A DNA stretch of 64,000 bases from an uncultured Tenacibaculum sp. (GTDB lineage Bacteria > Bacteroidota > Bacteroidia > Flavobacteriales > Flavobacteriaceae), in assembly GCF_947502995.1 (NCBI RefSeq), contig NZ_CANNBW010000011.1:1-64000 (forward strand), written 5' to 3'. A program made the position numbers and the translations under genes. Below, in pieces: positions 18,295-27,308 of the stretch (position 1 is its first letter; each line of letters opens with the position of its first letter). The notes under the pieces are model-generated. The model searched no databases. It was not told the origin of the DNA and saw nothing but the letters and a program-made list of their open reading frames with translations.

Positions 18295-19740
18295 ATGCAG
18301 ATGAGCGAACAGCTATTATACATTTTAGCAACTGGTTTTGTAGGAATTATCATAGGTTTTTTGGTAGGTTTTATCATTCAAAAAAATAAAGCTTCTGTTC
18401 TAGAAAAAGACAATTCTAGTCTTCAAGAACGAAATTCAATGCTTTTAGAGCAAAAAACTGTTGCAGAAAGTGAAATGATGACTTTAAAAGAAGAATTAAA
18501 AACTATACAAACAGAAAAGGATACTTTAAAAGAAAGAAATCAATCTTTAACTGAATATAAATCTTCTTCTGAAAAAAATGTAGAAGAATTAAAAAGCGAA
18601 TTAAAGTTTTTACAAACAGAGAAAGAAAGTTTAATAAAGGTCAATACGCGTCAAGATGTTGATCTAAAAAACTTACAACATAAGCTTACTGAACAAAAAG
18701 GTGAGTTAGAAGGATTACAAGAAAAATTCACAAAAGAATTCGAAAACTTAGCCAATAAAATTTTAGAAGAAAAGTCGAATAAATTTACTGTTCAGAATAA
18801 AGAGAATATTCAAAACATTTTAAATCCGCTAGAAAAGAAAATTAAAGATTTTGAGGATAAAGTAGATAAAACTCACAAAGAGAGTATTGATTACCACTCT
18901 GCTTTACGTCAACAAATTCTTGGTTTAAGAGAATTAAATGCTCAAATGAGCAAAGAAACTTTAAACTTAACTAGAGCTTTAAAAGGTGATAGTAAAACTC
19001 AAGGAAATTGGGGAGAATTAGTTTTAGAACGTGTTTTAGAAAAATCTGGTTTAGAAAAAGATAGAGAGTATTTTGTACAACAATCGTTTACAAATGAAGA
19101 AGGAAAACGTATTTTACCTGATGTTGTAATTCATTTACCAGATAACAAAAAAATGGTAATCGATAGTAAAGTGTCATTAACTGCGTACGAAAAGTTTGTA
19201 AATTCTGATGATGAAACAGAAAAAACAACTTTCTTAAAAGAACATTTAATTTCTTTAAAGAGACACGTTGAACAACTCTCTGAGAAAAAATATGAAGATA
19301 TTTACAAAATAGAATCTCCAGATTTTGTATTACTTTTCGTTCCTATAGAACCTGCTTTTGCTGTAGCTTTAAATGAAGACAATACGTTATACAACAAAGC
19401 CTTTGAAAGAAATATTGTAATTGTAACTCCTACTACGTTATTAGCGACTTTACGCACAATCGATACGATGTGGAATAATGAGAAACAACAACGTAACGCT
19501 ATAGAAATTGCTCGTCAAGCTGGCGCTTTATATGATAAATTTGAAGGTCTTTTAAAAGATTTAATTAATATTGGTAAAAAAATAGACGCAACTAAAAGTG
19601 ATTATAGTTCAGCTATGAATAAATTAGTTGAAGGTAGAGGAAACTTAATTACCAGCGTAGAAAAACTTAAAAAAATGGGAGCTAAAGCTAAAAAAGCACT
19701 TCCTGAAAGCATTATTGAAAGAGCAAACGACAATAGCTAA
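18295..19740 (+). CDS. rmuC: DNA recombination protein RmuC homologue
   Basis: A 481-residue protein with one N-terminal membrane helix (ILATGFVGIIIGFLVGFII, about 9-27). A long coiled coil (about 35-200, Glu/Lys/Leu-rich) follows, then the RmuC nuclease-like domain (about 205-440). That domain contains QGNWGELVLERVLEKSGL, LPDVVIHLPDNKKMVIDSK and VLLFVPIEPAFAVAL, the conserved PD-(D/E)xK-like core. RmuC limits DNA inversion at short inverted repeats and has been linked to phage defence in E. coli. The gene is followed after only 18 bp by the DUF4178 gene, so it may be co-transcribed with the polyamine-linked cluster. Confidence 0.93.
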   Translation: MQMSEQLLYILATGFVGIIIGFLVGFIIQKNKASVLEKDNSSLQERNSMLLEQKTVAESEMMTLKEELKTIQTEKDTLKERNQSLTEYKSSSEKNVEELKSELKFLQTEKESLIKVNTRQDVDLKNLQHKLTEQKGELEGLQEKFTKEFENLANKILEEKSNKFTVQNKENIQNILNPLEKKIKDFEDKVDKTHKESIDYHSALRQQILGLRELNAQMSKETLNLTRALKGDSKTQGNWGELVLERVLEKSGLEKDREYFVQQSFTNEEGKRILPDVVIHLPDNKKMVIDSKVSLTAYEKFVNSDDETEKTTFLKEHLISLKRHVEQLSEKKYEDIYKIESPDFVLLFVPIEPAFAVALNEDNTLYNKAFERNIVIVTPTTLLATLRTIDTMWNNEKQQRNAIEIARQAGALYDKFEGLLKDLINIGKKIDATKSDYSSAMNKLVEGRGNLITSVEKLKKMGAKAKKALPESIIERANDNS

Positions 19741-19758
19741 CCAAAAATTGAAATGTAA

Positions 19759-20463
19759 ATGCAAGAGTTAAAAAAAGGATACTTATTCAATTATAAAACT
19801 CAGACCTGGAAAGTCACTGATATTTATAAAATTAATTGGGACGACGGTTCTAATACTACAGAGTATAAAGTAAAAGATAAGAACGGTATTGTTAGATACT
19901 TAATGATCGAATATGTTAGAAAGGAATCTCCTAAATACACATTTTGGGAAAAACTACATAACATAGATCATTTCTTATCTCAAATTACTAAAACTGAAAC
20001 TGATTACGTATCTATTAACAATGCTAAGTTTCCTAAGAAATTCAATTACAAAAATGTAGCGTATGATTTTGATGAGCGTTGCGATGGAACTTGTTATTAT
20101 GATTACGAATCGGAAAGAGTAAATTCTTTAGATTATACGAACACAGACGATACAAAATTTTTCTCTATTCAATTATGGGATGATGAAATTGAAATTTGTA
20201 CTGGGAAATTGATTTCTAAAACTGAAATCAAAAATATTCAAGAAAGAAAAACTTTTGTTGATACTAGTTCTTTAGGAAGTTTTATTAGTCGATATTTTGT
20301 AGGGTTAATATTTGGAGCTTTTATTTTAATGACATTAATGCTTGGAAAATGCTCAAATAATAATTCTTGGAATGGTAACGGAGATTATAATGACTCAACG
20401 AAAGTTTATAGAAATACAAACAATTACTACAGAGGTAGAAGCTCAAGAGGATTTGGTAAATAA
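19759..20463 (+). CDS. DUF4178-type membrane-anchored protein
   Basis: A 234-residue protein. Residues ~1-165 form a beta-rich soluble domain with DUF4178 features (KKGYLFNYKTQTWKVTDIY near the start; FDERCDGTCYYDYESERV around 100-117; FFSIQLWDDEIEICTG). One membrane helix (FVGLIFGAFILMTLMLG, about 178-196) follows, then an Asn/Gly/Arg-rich tail to the end. It is the first of four tightly spaced genes (7-bp, 0-bp and 2-bp gaps) with DUF350, SpeE-like and SpeD-like genes. DUF4178 proteins recur beside DUF350 and PspA genes; their biochemistry is unknown. The family call rests on both sequence feel and context. Confidence 0.75.
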   Translation: MQELKKGYLFNYKTQTWKVTDIYKINWDDGSNTTEYKVKDKNGIVRYLMIEYVRKESPKYTFWEKLHNIDHFLSQITKTETDYVSINNAKFPKKFNYKNVAYDFDERCDGTCYYDYESERVNSLDYTNTDDTKFFSIQLWDDEIEICTGKLISKTEIKNIQERKTFVDTSSLGSFISRYFVGLIFGAFILMTLMLGKCSNNNSWNGNGDYNDSTKVYRNTNNYYRGRSSRGFGK

Positions 20464-20469
20464 AAAATT

Positions 20470-21369
20470 ATGGAAGAAAACACGCTTATTTGGCTTACTA
20501 AAACCGTAACATATGTAACGTTATTTTATGCCTCATTTATTATTGCTAAACTGTTTTTTAAATTTAAAAACAGAAAAATAAACATTGAAAACGAATTAAC
20601 CATAAAAGATAATGTAGCATTTGCTGTAACTGCTACAGGTTATTTTATTGCTACTTTAACCATTTTTGTTGGCGTTCTGCATGGTGAATCACACGGATTA
20701 ATAAAAGATGTTATTTTAATCTTATTCTATTCTTTCTTCGGAAATTTACTATTAATTCTTACATCTATTATTAATGAAAAAATAGTTTTTGGTAAGAAGT
20801 TCCGATTTTATAAAGAAATTATAAAAGATGAAAATTTAGGAACTGGTTTTATGGAAGCAGCCAATTTTATTGGAGCAGGATTAATTATTTATGGTGCTAT
20901 TTCTGGTAGAAACATCAATTTATTTCCAGATCAAGGAGAAATGGGTCATTATTTATCTGACTTTTTAAGTTTGTTATTCTTCTGGTTATTAGGTCAAGTT
21001 ATCTTATACATATTTTTAAAAATATATCGCAAATTTGTGAAATACGATTTCATCAAAGAAATTCAAAAAGACAATAATGCTGTAGGAATAGTATATGCTA
21101 GTATTTTTGTGGCTGTTTCTTTCTTATATTCATTTGCTTCTAGAGGAGATATAGAATCATGGGAAATAGCTTTAGAAGATATTGCATATCATTTAGGTTT
21201 AGCTATTATTTTACTACCATTATCTAGAATTTTTGTTGAAAAAATAATACTACCTAAGAGTAATTTAACTCACGAAATTGTACATCAAGAAATTCCGAAT
21301 AAAGGAGCTGCTTTAATAGAAGCTTTTGCTTATATCGGTAGTGCAATCATTATAAGTTATTGTATGTAA
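20470..21369 (+). CDS. DUF350 (YjfL-type) integral membrane protein, two tandem repeats
   Basis: A 299-residue polytopic membrane protein with about eight helices in two similar four-helix halves. Each half starts with the pattern VAFAVTATGYFIATLTIFVG (first) or AVGIVYASIFVAVSFLYSFA (second), and each ends in related phrases (LGTGFMEAANFIGAGLIIYG; KGAALIEAFAYIGSAIIISY). That internal repeat is the hallmark of YjfL/DUF350. The function is not established. In other bacteria it occurs with PspA-like proteins, ATP-grasp ligases and polyamine enzymes. It abuts the SpeE-like gene with no spacing and starts seven bases after the DUF4178 gene. Confidence 0.87.
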   Translation: MEENTLIWLTKTVTYVTLFYASFIIAKLFFKFKNRKINIENELTIKDNVAFAVTATGYFIATLTIFVGVLHGESHGLIKDVILILFYSFFGNLLLILTSIINEKIVFGKKFRFYKEIIKDENLGTGFMEAANFIGAGLIIYGAISGRNINLFPDQGEMGHYLSDFLSLLFFWLLGQVILYIFLKIYRKFVKYDFIKEIQKDNNAVGIVYASIFVAVSFLYSFASRGDIESWEIALEDIAYHLGLAIILLPLSRIFVEKIILPKSNLTHEIVHQEIPNKGAALIEAFAYIGSAIIISYCM

Positions 21370-22926
21370 ATGGCATCCATAAAAGTTAAAAGAAGAATTT
21401 TATTTCTTGCCTTGTTTGCAACAGGATTATCTGGTATAGTTGCAGAATATTGTTTCGCCACATTATCTACTTATTTTATTGGAGATTCTGTTAAGCAGTG
21501 GTCTATTGTAATTTCTTTGATGCTATTTAGCATGGGATTAGGTAGTCGAATTACAAAATCTTTTGATGGAAATGTATTTAAACTTTTCATTTTTACAGAA
21601 TTCGCTCTTTCCTTATTAGTTTCTTTCTCGGCAGTTACAACCTATTATCTAGCTACTCAATTAGAATATGTATCTATTTACATTTATTCAATGGCTATTT
21701 TAACAGGAATGTTAATTGGTATGGAACTTCCTTTGGCCATGCGATTAAACAACGATTTTCAATCACTAAAACTAAACGTAGCTAATATTTTAGAAAAAGA
21801 TTATTACGGAAGTCTAATTGGTGGATTATTTTTTGTGTTTATTGGTCTTCCTTATTTAGGACTAACTCATACGCCTTTTATCTTAGGTTTTATTAATCTT
21901 TTTGTAGCCATTCTTTTACTTATATTTTTTAAAAATAAATTGAATAAGCAAGAGAAAAACATGCTATTCTCTTTTGCAGGAGTATTGGTTACCATATTAA
22001 TTATCGGAAATATTTTTGCTGGAAAAATCATTTTACATGGAGAACAAAGTAAGTATAAAGATAAAATTGTTTTTCAAGAACAATCTATTTATCAGAAGAT
22101 TGTAGTTACCAAATGGAAAAAAGATTACTGGTTATATTTAAATGATAATTTACAGTTTTCTACTTTTGATGAACCTATGTACCATGAAGTTTTAGTGCAT
22201 CCTATAATGCATATTTTGAATAAACCTAAAAAAGTTTTGATTCTTGGTGGTGGAGATGGTTGTGCTGCTAGGGAATTATTAAAGTATCCTTCTTTAAAAC
22301 AAATAACTCTTGTCGATTTAGATAAAAAACTAACCGATCTTTTCATTAATGAATCAGAATTGGTAGCTATTAATGAAAAGTCTCTAACCAATGAAAAAGT
22401 TCGTATTGTTAATCAAGATGGATTTAAATATGTTACGGATACCAAAGAGTTTTTCGATTTAATTCTTATCGATCTTCCTGATCCTAGAAATGTAGAATTA
22501 GCTCGTTTGTATTCTAAAGAATTTTATGAATTGTGTCGATTAAAATTAACTCCAAATGGTGGTTTAATTACTCAAGCTGGTAGTCCTTATTATACTCCTT
22601 ATGCATATAAATGTATAGAAAAAACGATGAAAAAAGCTAATTACAGTGTTCTAGCATTACATAACCAAGTACTTTCTATGGGAGAATGGGGTTGGATTTT
22701 AGGAACTAAAAATCAACTTTCTAAACAAGAAATGATGACTAAATTGAATCAATTAGATACGCAAGTAATCACAACAAAATGGTTAAATAAAGAAGCCATG
22801 CAATTAATTACTTCCTTCGGAAAAGACTTTTTTAAAAAGAAAAAATTAGATTCAATAGAAATCAATCAGATTAGTAATCCTGTGCTCTACGAATATTATA
22901 ACAAAGGAAACTGGGACATTTATTAA
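21370..22926 (+). CDS. membrane-bound polyamine aminopropyltransferase (spermidine synthase-like)
   Basis: A 518-residue fusion-type enzyme. The N-terminal ~215 residues are a membrane domain with about seven helices (ILFLALFATGLSGIVAEYCF onward). The C-terminal ~290 residues are a spermidine-synthase fold. Seen there are the AdoMet-site motif LILGGGDGCAARELLKYP (about 288-305), the acidic binding residue in ITLVDLDKKL, and the catalytic-region DLILIDLPDPRNVE. The family transfers an aminopropyl group from decarboxylated AdoMet to an amine acceptor. The acceptor may be a small polyamine or, given the neighbours, a membrane- or peptide-linked amine; this is unknown. The next gene could supply decarboxylated AdoMet. 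Confidence 0.9.
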   Translation: MASIKVKRRILFLALFATGLSGIVAEYCFATLSTYFIGDSVKQWSIVISLMLFSMGLGSRITKSFDGNVFKLFIFTEFALSLLVSFSAVTTYYLATQLEYVSIYIYSMAILTGMLIGMELPLAMRLNNDFQSLKLNVANILEKDYYGSLIGGLFFVFIGLPYLGLTHTPFILGFINLFVAILLLIFFKNKLNKQEKNMLFSFAGVLVTILIIGNIFAGKIILHGEQSKYKDKIVFQEQSIYQKIVVTKWKKDYWLYLNDNLQFSTFDEPMYHEVLVHPIMHILNKPKKVLILGGGDGCAARELLKYPSLKQITLVDLDKKLTDLFINESELVAINEKSLTNEKVRIVNQDGFKYVTDTKEFFDLILIDLPDPRNVELARLYSKEFYELCRLKLTPNGGLITQAGSPYYTPYAYKCIEKTMKKANYSVLALHNQVLSMGEWGWILGTKNQLSKQEMMTKLNQLDTQVITTKWLNKEAMQLITSFGKDFFKKKKLDSIEINQISNPVLYEYYNKGNWDIY

Positions 22927-22928
22927 TT

Positions 22929-23231
22929 ATGAAAAAAAATAACGAAAAATACATTGCTTTAAAGGCAGAAATGTTCCACTTTGATACTTGGTTATCTACC
23001 ACTAATACTGATCAATTAAAACATGAATTAGAAAGGTTATTAATCAATTCGGGATTTAACATTGTCAACTTCATAGAACATAATTTTCCTATTAAAGGAT
23101 ACACTGCTGTTTGGTTATTAGCTGAAAGTCATTTAGCGATTCATACTTTTCCAGATCAAGAAAAAACATATTTGCAAATCAGTAGTTGTAATGAAAATAA
23201 GCTATCTTTATTGAAGAAAAAGTTAGTTTAG
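22929..23231 (+). CDS. S-adenosylmethionine decarboxylase-like proenzyme (SpeD/SpeH type)
   Basis: A 100-residue member of the prokaryotic AdoMet decarboxylase family. The cleavage motif is AESHLAIHTFPD: Glu66-Ser67 is the expected self-cleavage site, with Ser67 becoming the pyruvoyl cofactor. The catalytic His72 and Cys87 (ISSCNENK) are in the expected spacing. It is shorter than typical SpeH (115-130 residues), mostly at the C-terminus, but no active-site element is lost. It starts two bases after the SpeE-like gene. Together they form a decarboxylase/aminopropyltransferase pair dedicated to the DUF350/DUF4178 operon. Confidence 0.87.
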   Translation: MKKNNEKYIALKAEMFHFDTWLSTTNTDQLKHELERLLINSGFNIVNFIEHNFPIKGYTAVWLLAESHLAIHTFPDQEKTYLQISSCNENKLSLLKKKLV

Positions 23232-23233
23232 TT

Positions 23234-24301
23234 ATGAAAATTAAAATTACATGTTTAATATTTTCTTTAGTCTTTCTATTTTCTTGTAATTATAATAAGG
23301 ATGAAATATATTTTAAAGACAGTAATAAGTTAAGTAATAAAACTAAAAAAGCGGTTTCTAAGTTAATTAATTATGGAGCAATTACGGGACCTCTTTTGGG
23401 TTAGACTGGTGATAAATCAGAACAATGGGATAACTTTATTGAATTTAAAAAAAACGTAACTGATTCTGAATTAATTACTCTATTAGAATTTCCCCACCCC
23501 GTTGTTCAATGTTATAGTTTTGATATTTTAGTGAGAAAGAAACATAACAATTGCTTTGAAATATTGAAGAAAAAGCTTAATGATTCTACTAAGTTTGGTA
23601 TACAATATGGATGTGTTGGATGGGAAGCTAGAGTTAATGACTATTTCATAAATTCATATTTTTCACGAACATTAAATTACAAATTAAAAGAAAAAGAAGA
23701 ACTTGATAGCTTAGTTATCTTTAACAGTAATCTAACTACAAATTACAAGAATAAATTATTAGAAAAAATTAAACCAAAACCTAAATTTTATAATAAAATT
23801 AGAGAATTAGCATTGCAAAATAACTACTCAGCAGTTATAGCTTTATCTAAATTTAAAAAAAATAAAGATGTATTTATTATTAATTCATTACTCAAAAACA
23901 AGGAAAAAAGTATCCAATATTTTGGATTAGTTGCTGTAAAAAATTTTCCTAACAAAGCTTTCTTCAAAAACATTATAAACATACACCAAAAAGAAATAAA
24001 TATTCCTGGATATAATTATCAACATACAAAAGCTTTATATAAAGCTATAGTAAGTTATAAAACACCAGAATCAAGAAAATTACTAGAAAAGTCCATTAAC
24101 AAAATACGTGAGTCAAAAGATCATAAACACAAAGGTCATATTTGGAAGACTTTAAAGGCAAAACCAGATTACATGTATAAAGGCCTTATAGAGCAAATGG
24201 AATTTTCTAAATATGAATTAATGTCTCTAAAATATGAATTACATAGCTACAATAGCACTATATTCGATACGATAGTTAATAATTATCTATTCTCATTGTA
24301 A
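23234..24301 (+). pseudogene. HEAT-repeat-like lipoprotein gene interrupted by one in-frame amber codon
   Basis: Starting from ATG 23234, two bases after the speD-like stop, the frame encodes a lipoprotein signal (LIFSLVFLFSCNYNKDE) and reads to codon 57, which is TAG (23402-23404). The same frame then continues without any further stop to 24301 (355 sense codons in all). The amber falls in GPLLG*TGDKSEQW, a conserved-looking stretch. Downstream comes LLEFPHPVVQCYSFDILV, which recalls HEAT-type repeats in flavobacterial lipoproteins, then a helical C-terminal part. A GTG at 23531 would give a signal-less 256-residue fragment, an unlikely real start. Either a recent nonsense mutation, a sequencing error or read-through. 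Function is unknown. Confidence 0.75.
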
Positions 24302-24383
24302 TCTTACAAATCTACAACGGTATCGTAATACATAAAACTTAGTTTTTAAGGTTAAAAATTTCATTTTCCACAAGTAATATAGA

Positions 24384-24420
24384 ACGAAATCGATTTATTT
24401 ATCAACACGAAATCGATTTA
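24384..24420. promoter_or_regulatory. tandem operator-like repeat upstream of the alpha-amylase gene
   Basis: ACGAAATCGATTTA occurs twice (24384-24397 and 24407-24420), 23 bp centre to centre, about two helical turns. Each copy contains the perfect palindrome AAATCGATTT with a central CG, the shape of LacI-family operators. The pair lies about 180 bp before the amylase start, in a 297-bp gap that otherwise shows only AT-rich sequence. No regulator gene is adjacent. Confidence 0.5.
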
Positions 24421-24598
24421 GTACCCTCCTTCTTTTTTTTGATTGATTATTTCACAATAAATTCGTTAAAAAATGGTTAACCTTCATTTTTTTAACATTT
24501 AAAAAACCATATCTACAACGTAAGTTTTTCACAATGTTTTTTAAACAATAGCGGCCCTATTTTAACCTTTTTCAAAAAAACCTAATAACACAAACACA

Positions 24599-27220
24599 AT
24601 GAAACAAACCCTAAAAACTTTACAGCTTGTCTTCATATTCTTCTTTGCGTGGAATATACAAGCACAAGACGAAGATGTAATGTTCCAAGCTTTCGATTGG
24701 AATGTTCAAAATCAACCTGCCGGACAAACATGGTTCAATGTTGTCACTCAAAATAGTGCAGAAATAAGTAGTGCTGGTGTCGATTTAATTTGGTTACCTC
24801 CAGTGAGTGATTCTGCAGCTCCACAAGGATATTTACCAAGAGAATTATATAATTTTAATAGTGCTTATGGTACAGAAGCTCAATTAAGAGGCTTAATTAA
24901 TCAATATCATAATTTAGGAATGAAAATTATTGGAGATATTGTAATTAACCATAGAGTTGGTACTAGTGACGCTGTTACTTTTACTAATCCTGCTTGGCCA
25001 ACTACATTTATTACTGCCGATGACGAAGGAAGAAACTTTGTAAACTTTCCTGTAGAGTTTAGTATTAATTCAGATTACTTTCCTGGTACAGCTTTAAAAG
25101 CTGATGGTTCAAACGGAACTTATGGTCCTGCTAGAGATTTAGATCATAGAAATCCAGCTGTTAGACAAGAGATAAAAAACTGGATGAATTTCTTAAAGAA
25201 TGATTTAGGATTTGACGGTTGGAGATATGATTTTGTTCATGGATATGATCCAATATATAACAAAGAATATAATGACGCTACACAGCCTTACTTTTCTGTA
25301 GGAGAGTTATTAGAGAGTAGTAGAGTTCAAACAAATAACTGGGTAAACTTTACACAACAGTCTTCTTCTGCATTTGACTTTAATACTAAAGTTACTTTAC
25401 AAGATGCTATTAGAGACAACAATATGTCTTATTTAAGAGATGGACAAGGAAGACCATCTGGTATGATTGGTATTAATCCAGGAAAATCGGTAACGTTCTT
25501 AGATAATCACGATACTGGTTTTGCGCAACAATGTTGTGGTTCTAACTATGTTTTCCCAGGTGGTGAAACAAACTTAAGAAAGGGATATGCTTACATTCTT
25601 ACTCACCCAGGTAATCCTATGATTTTCTGGACACATTATTTTGATGCTGGAAATGGTGTAAGACAAGCAATTAAAGATTTAATAGCAATTAGAAAAGATG
25701 TAAGAATTTTTGCGAGCTCTTCTATTAATATTGCTGAAGCTAGAAACGATGTTTATGCAGCTTACATTGATGGAAGAAATGGAACTATTGCAATGAAACT
25801 TGGTGGTGGTAATTGGTCTCCTCAAGGTTCAGGTTGGACTTTACGTACTTCTGGAACAGATTATGCGGTTTGGACAAAAGGCGGAACTGTTACGCCTCCT
25901 CCTCCACCTCCAACTCAAGTAGATCCTTTTACTGTAAACTTTAAAAAACCTAGTGGATGGGGAAATAATCTAAATGTATATTTATTTGATGCTTCTACAA
26001 ATGCTATTATTCCTGGAACTTCAGGTTGGCCAGGACAATCAGCTACTAATATTAATGGAACTCCATGGTATTCATTACAAGTTAATCCACCTTCTGGTGT
26101 TGCTGCTCAAAATATTAGAGTGATTTTTAACGATGGAACTAACCAAACTGATGATTTAAGCAGAAGTACTAATGGTTGGTATGATAATGGAACATGGTCT
26201 AATACATGTCCGTCTGATTGCAGTGGAAGTACAAATCCACCGACAACTAATACTAGATTTATTGTTAACTTTAAAAAACCAAATGGTTGGGGAAATGGTG
26301 TAAACGCTTATTTCTTTGATGCTGGTTCTAATACTACAATTTCTGGAACCGCAGGTTGGCCAGGACAGGCAACAACTAACATTTCTGGAACACCTTGGTA
26401 TTCTTATGAAGTTGCTATTCCTTCTGGAACTTCATTAAATAATGTTCGTGTAATTTTTAATGATGGAAATAACCAAACTGATGATTTAACTAGAAGCTCA
26501 ACTGGTTGGTATGATAATGGAACATGGACAAATACATGTCCGTCTGACTGTGATGGCGCTACTCCACCACCTCCAAGTAATAATAATGTTACATTAAACT
26601 TTTTAAGAACATCTTCTTGGGGAAATACTGTAAATGTATATTTATATAATAGGAATACAAATTCTACTTTAGCTGGAACTCCTGCTTGGCCAGGTAGAAC
26701 AATGCAAAATCAAGCTAGTACTTCTTGGTCTTCAACTTCATTTACATTACCTAGTAATGTTTCTACAAATAATGTTGGAGTTGTTTTTAACAATGGAAAT
26801 GGTCAGCAAACTGTAGATTTAAATAGAGGAACTTCAGGATGGTTTAGAATTACTGGAAGCTCAAGTGGAAAAGCTACAGGAGTTTGGTCTAATTCATGTC
26901 CTAGTGGATGTGTTTCTTCAAGACAAATATCAGTAAATAATGATTCTGATTTAATAACAGAAAACTCTGTAAGAATAGCACCTAATCCAATTAATCAGAA
27001 TGGAAACTTATTTATCACAACAACTCAAAAAGGTGTTTTAAAAGTATCTGTAATGAATTTATTAGGACAATCTAAAACAGTTTATGAGAAGACTAATAAT
27101 GCTGGAAAGCATACAATTCAATTAAACAATGATGATTTTGGAGCAAAAGGAATTTATATTATCTCAACTACTTTAGATAATGTAAATATTACGAAACCTA
27201 TCAAAGTAATTAAAAATTAA
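24599..27220 (+). CDS. secreted GH13 alpha-amylase with three starch-binding modules and a T9SS sorting domain
   Basis: An 873-residue extracellular enzyme cleaving alpha-1,4-glucans. The signal peptide ends near residue 22. The GH13 barrel (about 25-430) shows GDIVINHRVG, the nucleophile in FDGWRYDFVHG (Asp211), the acid/base in SVGELLES (Glu236) and the third Asp in FLDNHDTGFAQ (Asp305). A Pro-rich linker precedes three copies of a CBM26-like starch-binding module (from about 444, 554 and 663), each with WGN, GWPG and GW motifs. The last ~80 residues (RIAPNPINQNGNLFI onward) form a type IX secretion type A sorting domain. It is monocistronic, with a long upstream region carrying paired operator-like palindromes. 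Confidence 0.95.
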   Translation: MKQTLKTLQLVFIFFFAWNIQAQDEDVMFQAFDWNVQNQPAGQTWFNVVTQNSAEISSAGVDLIWLPPVSDSAAPQGYLPRELYNFNSAYGTEAQLRGLINQYHNLGMKIIGDIVINHRVGTSDAVTFTNPAWPTTFITADDEGRNFVNFPVEFSINSDYFPGTALKADGSNGTYGPARDLDHRNPAVRQEIKNWMNFLKNDLGFDGWRYDFVHGYDPIYNKEYNDATQPYFSVGELLESSRVQTNNWVNFTQQSSSAFDFNTKVTLQDAIRDNNMSYLRDGQGRPSGMIGINPGKSVTFLDNHDTGFAQQCCGSNYVFPGGETNLRKGYAYILTHPGNPMIFWTHYFDAGNGVRQAIKDLIAIRKDVRIFASSSINIAEARNDVYAAYIDGRNGTIAMKLGGGNWSPQGSGWTLRTSGTDYAVWTKGGTVTPPPPPPTQVDPFTVNFKKPSGWGNNLNVYLFDASTNAIIPGTSGWPGQSATNINGTPWYSLQVNPPSGVAAQNIRVIFNDGTNQTDDLSRSTNGWYDNGTWSNTCPSDCSGSTNPPTTNTRFIVNFKKPNGWGNGVNAYFFDAGSNTTISGTAGWPGQATTNISGTPWYSYEVAIPSGTSLNNVRVIFNDGNNQTDDLTRSSTGWYDNGTWTNTCPSDCDGATPPPPSNNNVTLNFLRTSSWGNTVNVYLYNRNTNSTLAGTPAWPGRTMQNQASTSWSSTSFTLPSNVSTNNVGVVFNNGNGQQTVDLNRGTSGWFRITGSSSGKATGVWSNSCPSGCVSSRQISVNNDSDLITENSVRIAPNPINQNGNLFITTTQKGVLKVSVMNLLGQSKTVYEKTNNAGKHTIQLNNDDFGAKGIYIISTTLDNVNITKPIKVIKN
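25928..26915 (+). repeat. three tandem starch-binding module repeats inside the amylase gene
   Basis: Modules start near 25928, 26258 and 26587. The first two are close copies at protein level (NFKKPSGWGNNLNVYLFDA versus NFKKPNGWGNGVNAYFFDA; both end GWYDNGTW then NTCPSDC). The third is diverged (FLRTSSWGNTVNVYLYNRNT) and has a longer last loop. The pattern suggests an old duplication followed by a more recent one. Confidence 0.8.
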
Positions 27221-27251
27221 TTCCTTTCAATAGTTTTAATATAATCCCAAT

Positions 27252-27286
27252 AAAAAACGGTTGTTTTAATTAACAACCGTTTTTTT
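27252..27286. terminator. bidirectional terminator between the amylase gene and glyA
   Basis: AAAAAACGGTTGTT (27252-27265) pairs perfectly with AACAACCGTTTTTT (27272-27285) around a six-base loop, between converging stop codons. Confidence 0.92.
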
Positions 27287-27308
27287 AATTATATATTTTT
27301 ATAAAAAA

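Noticed and set aside
23531..24301. Stand-alone GTG-started 256-residue gene
   Set aside because: It is in frame with an upstream lipoprotein start at 23234 and only one amber codon separates them; the GTG lies in continuous coding-like sequence.
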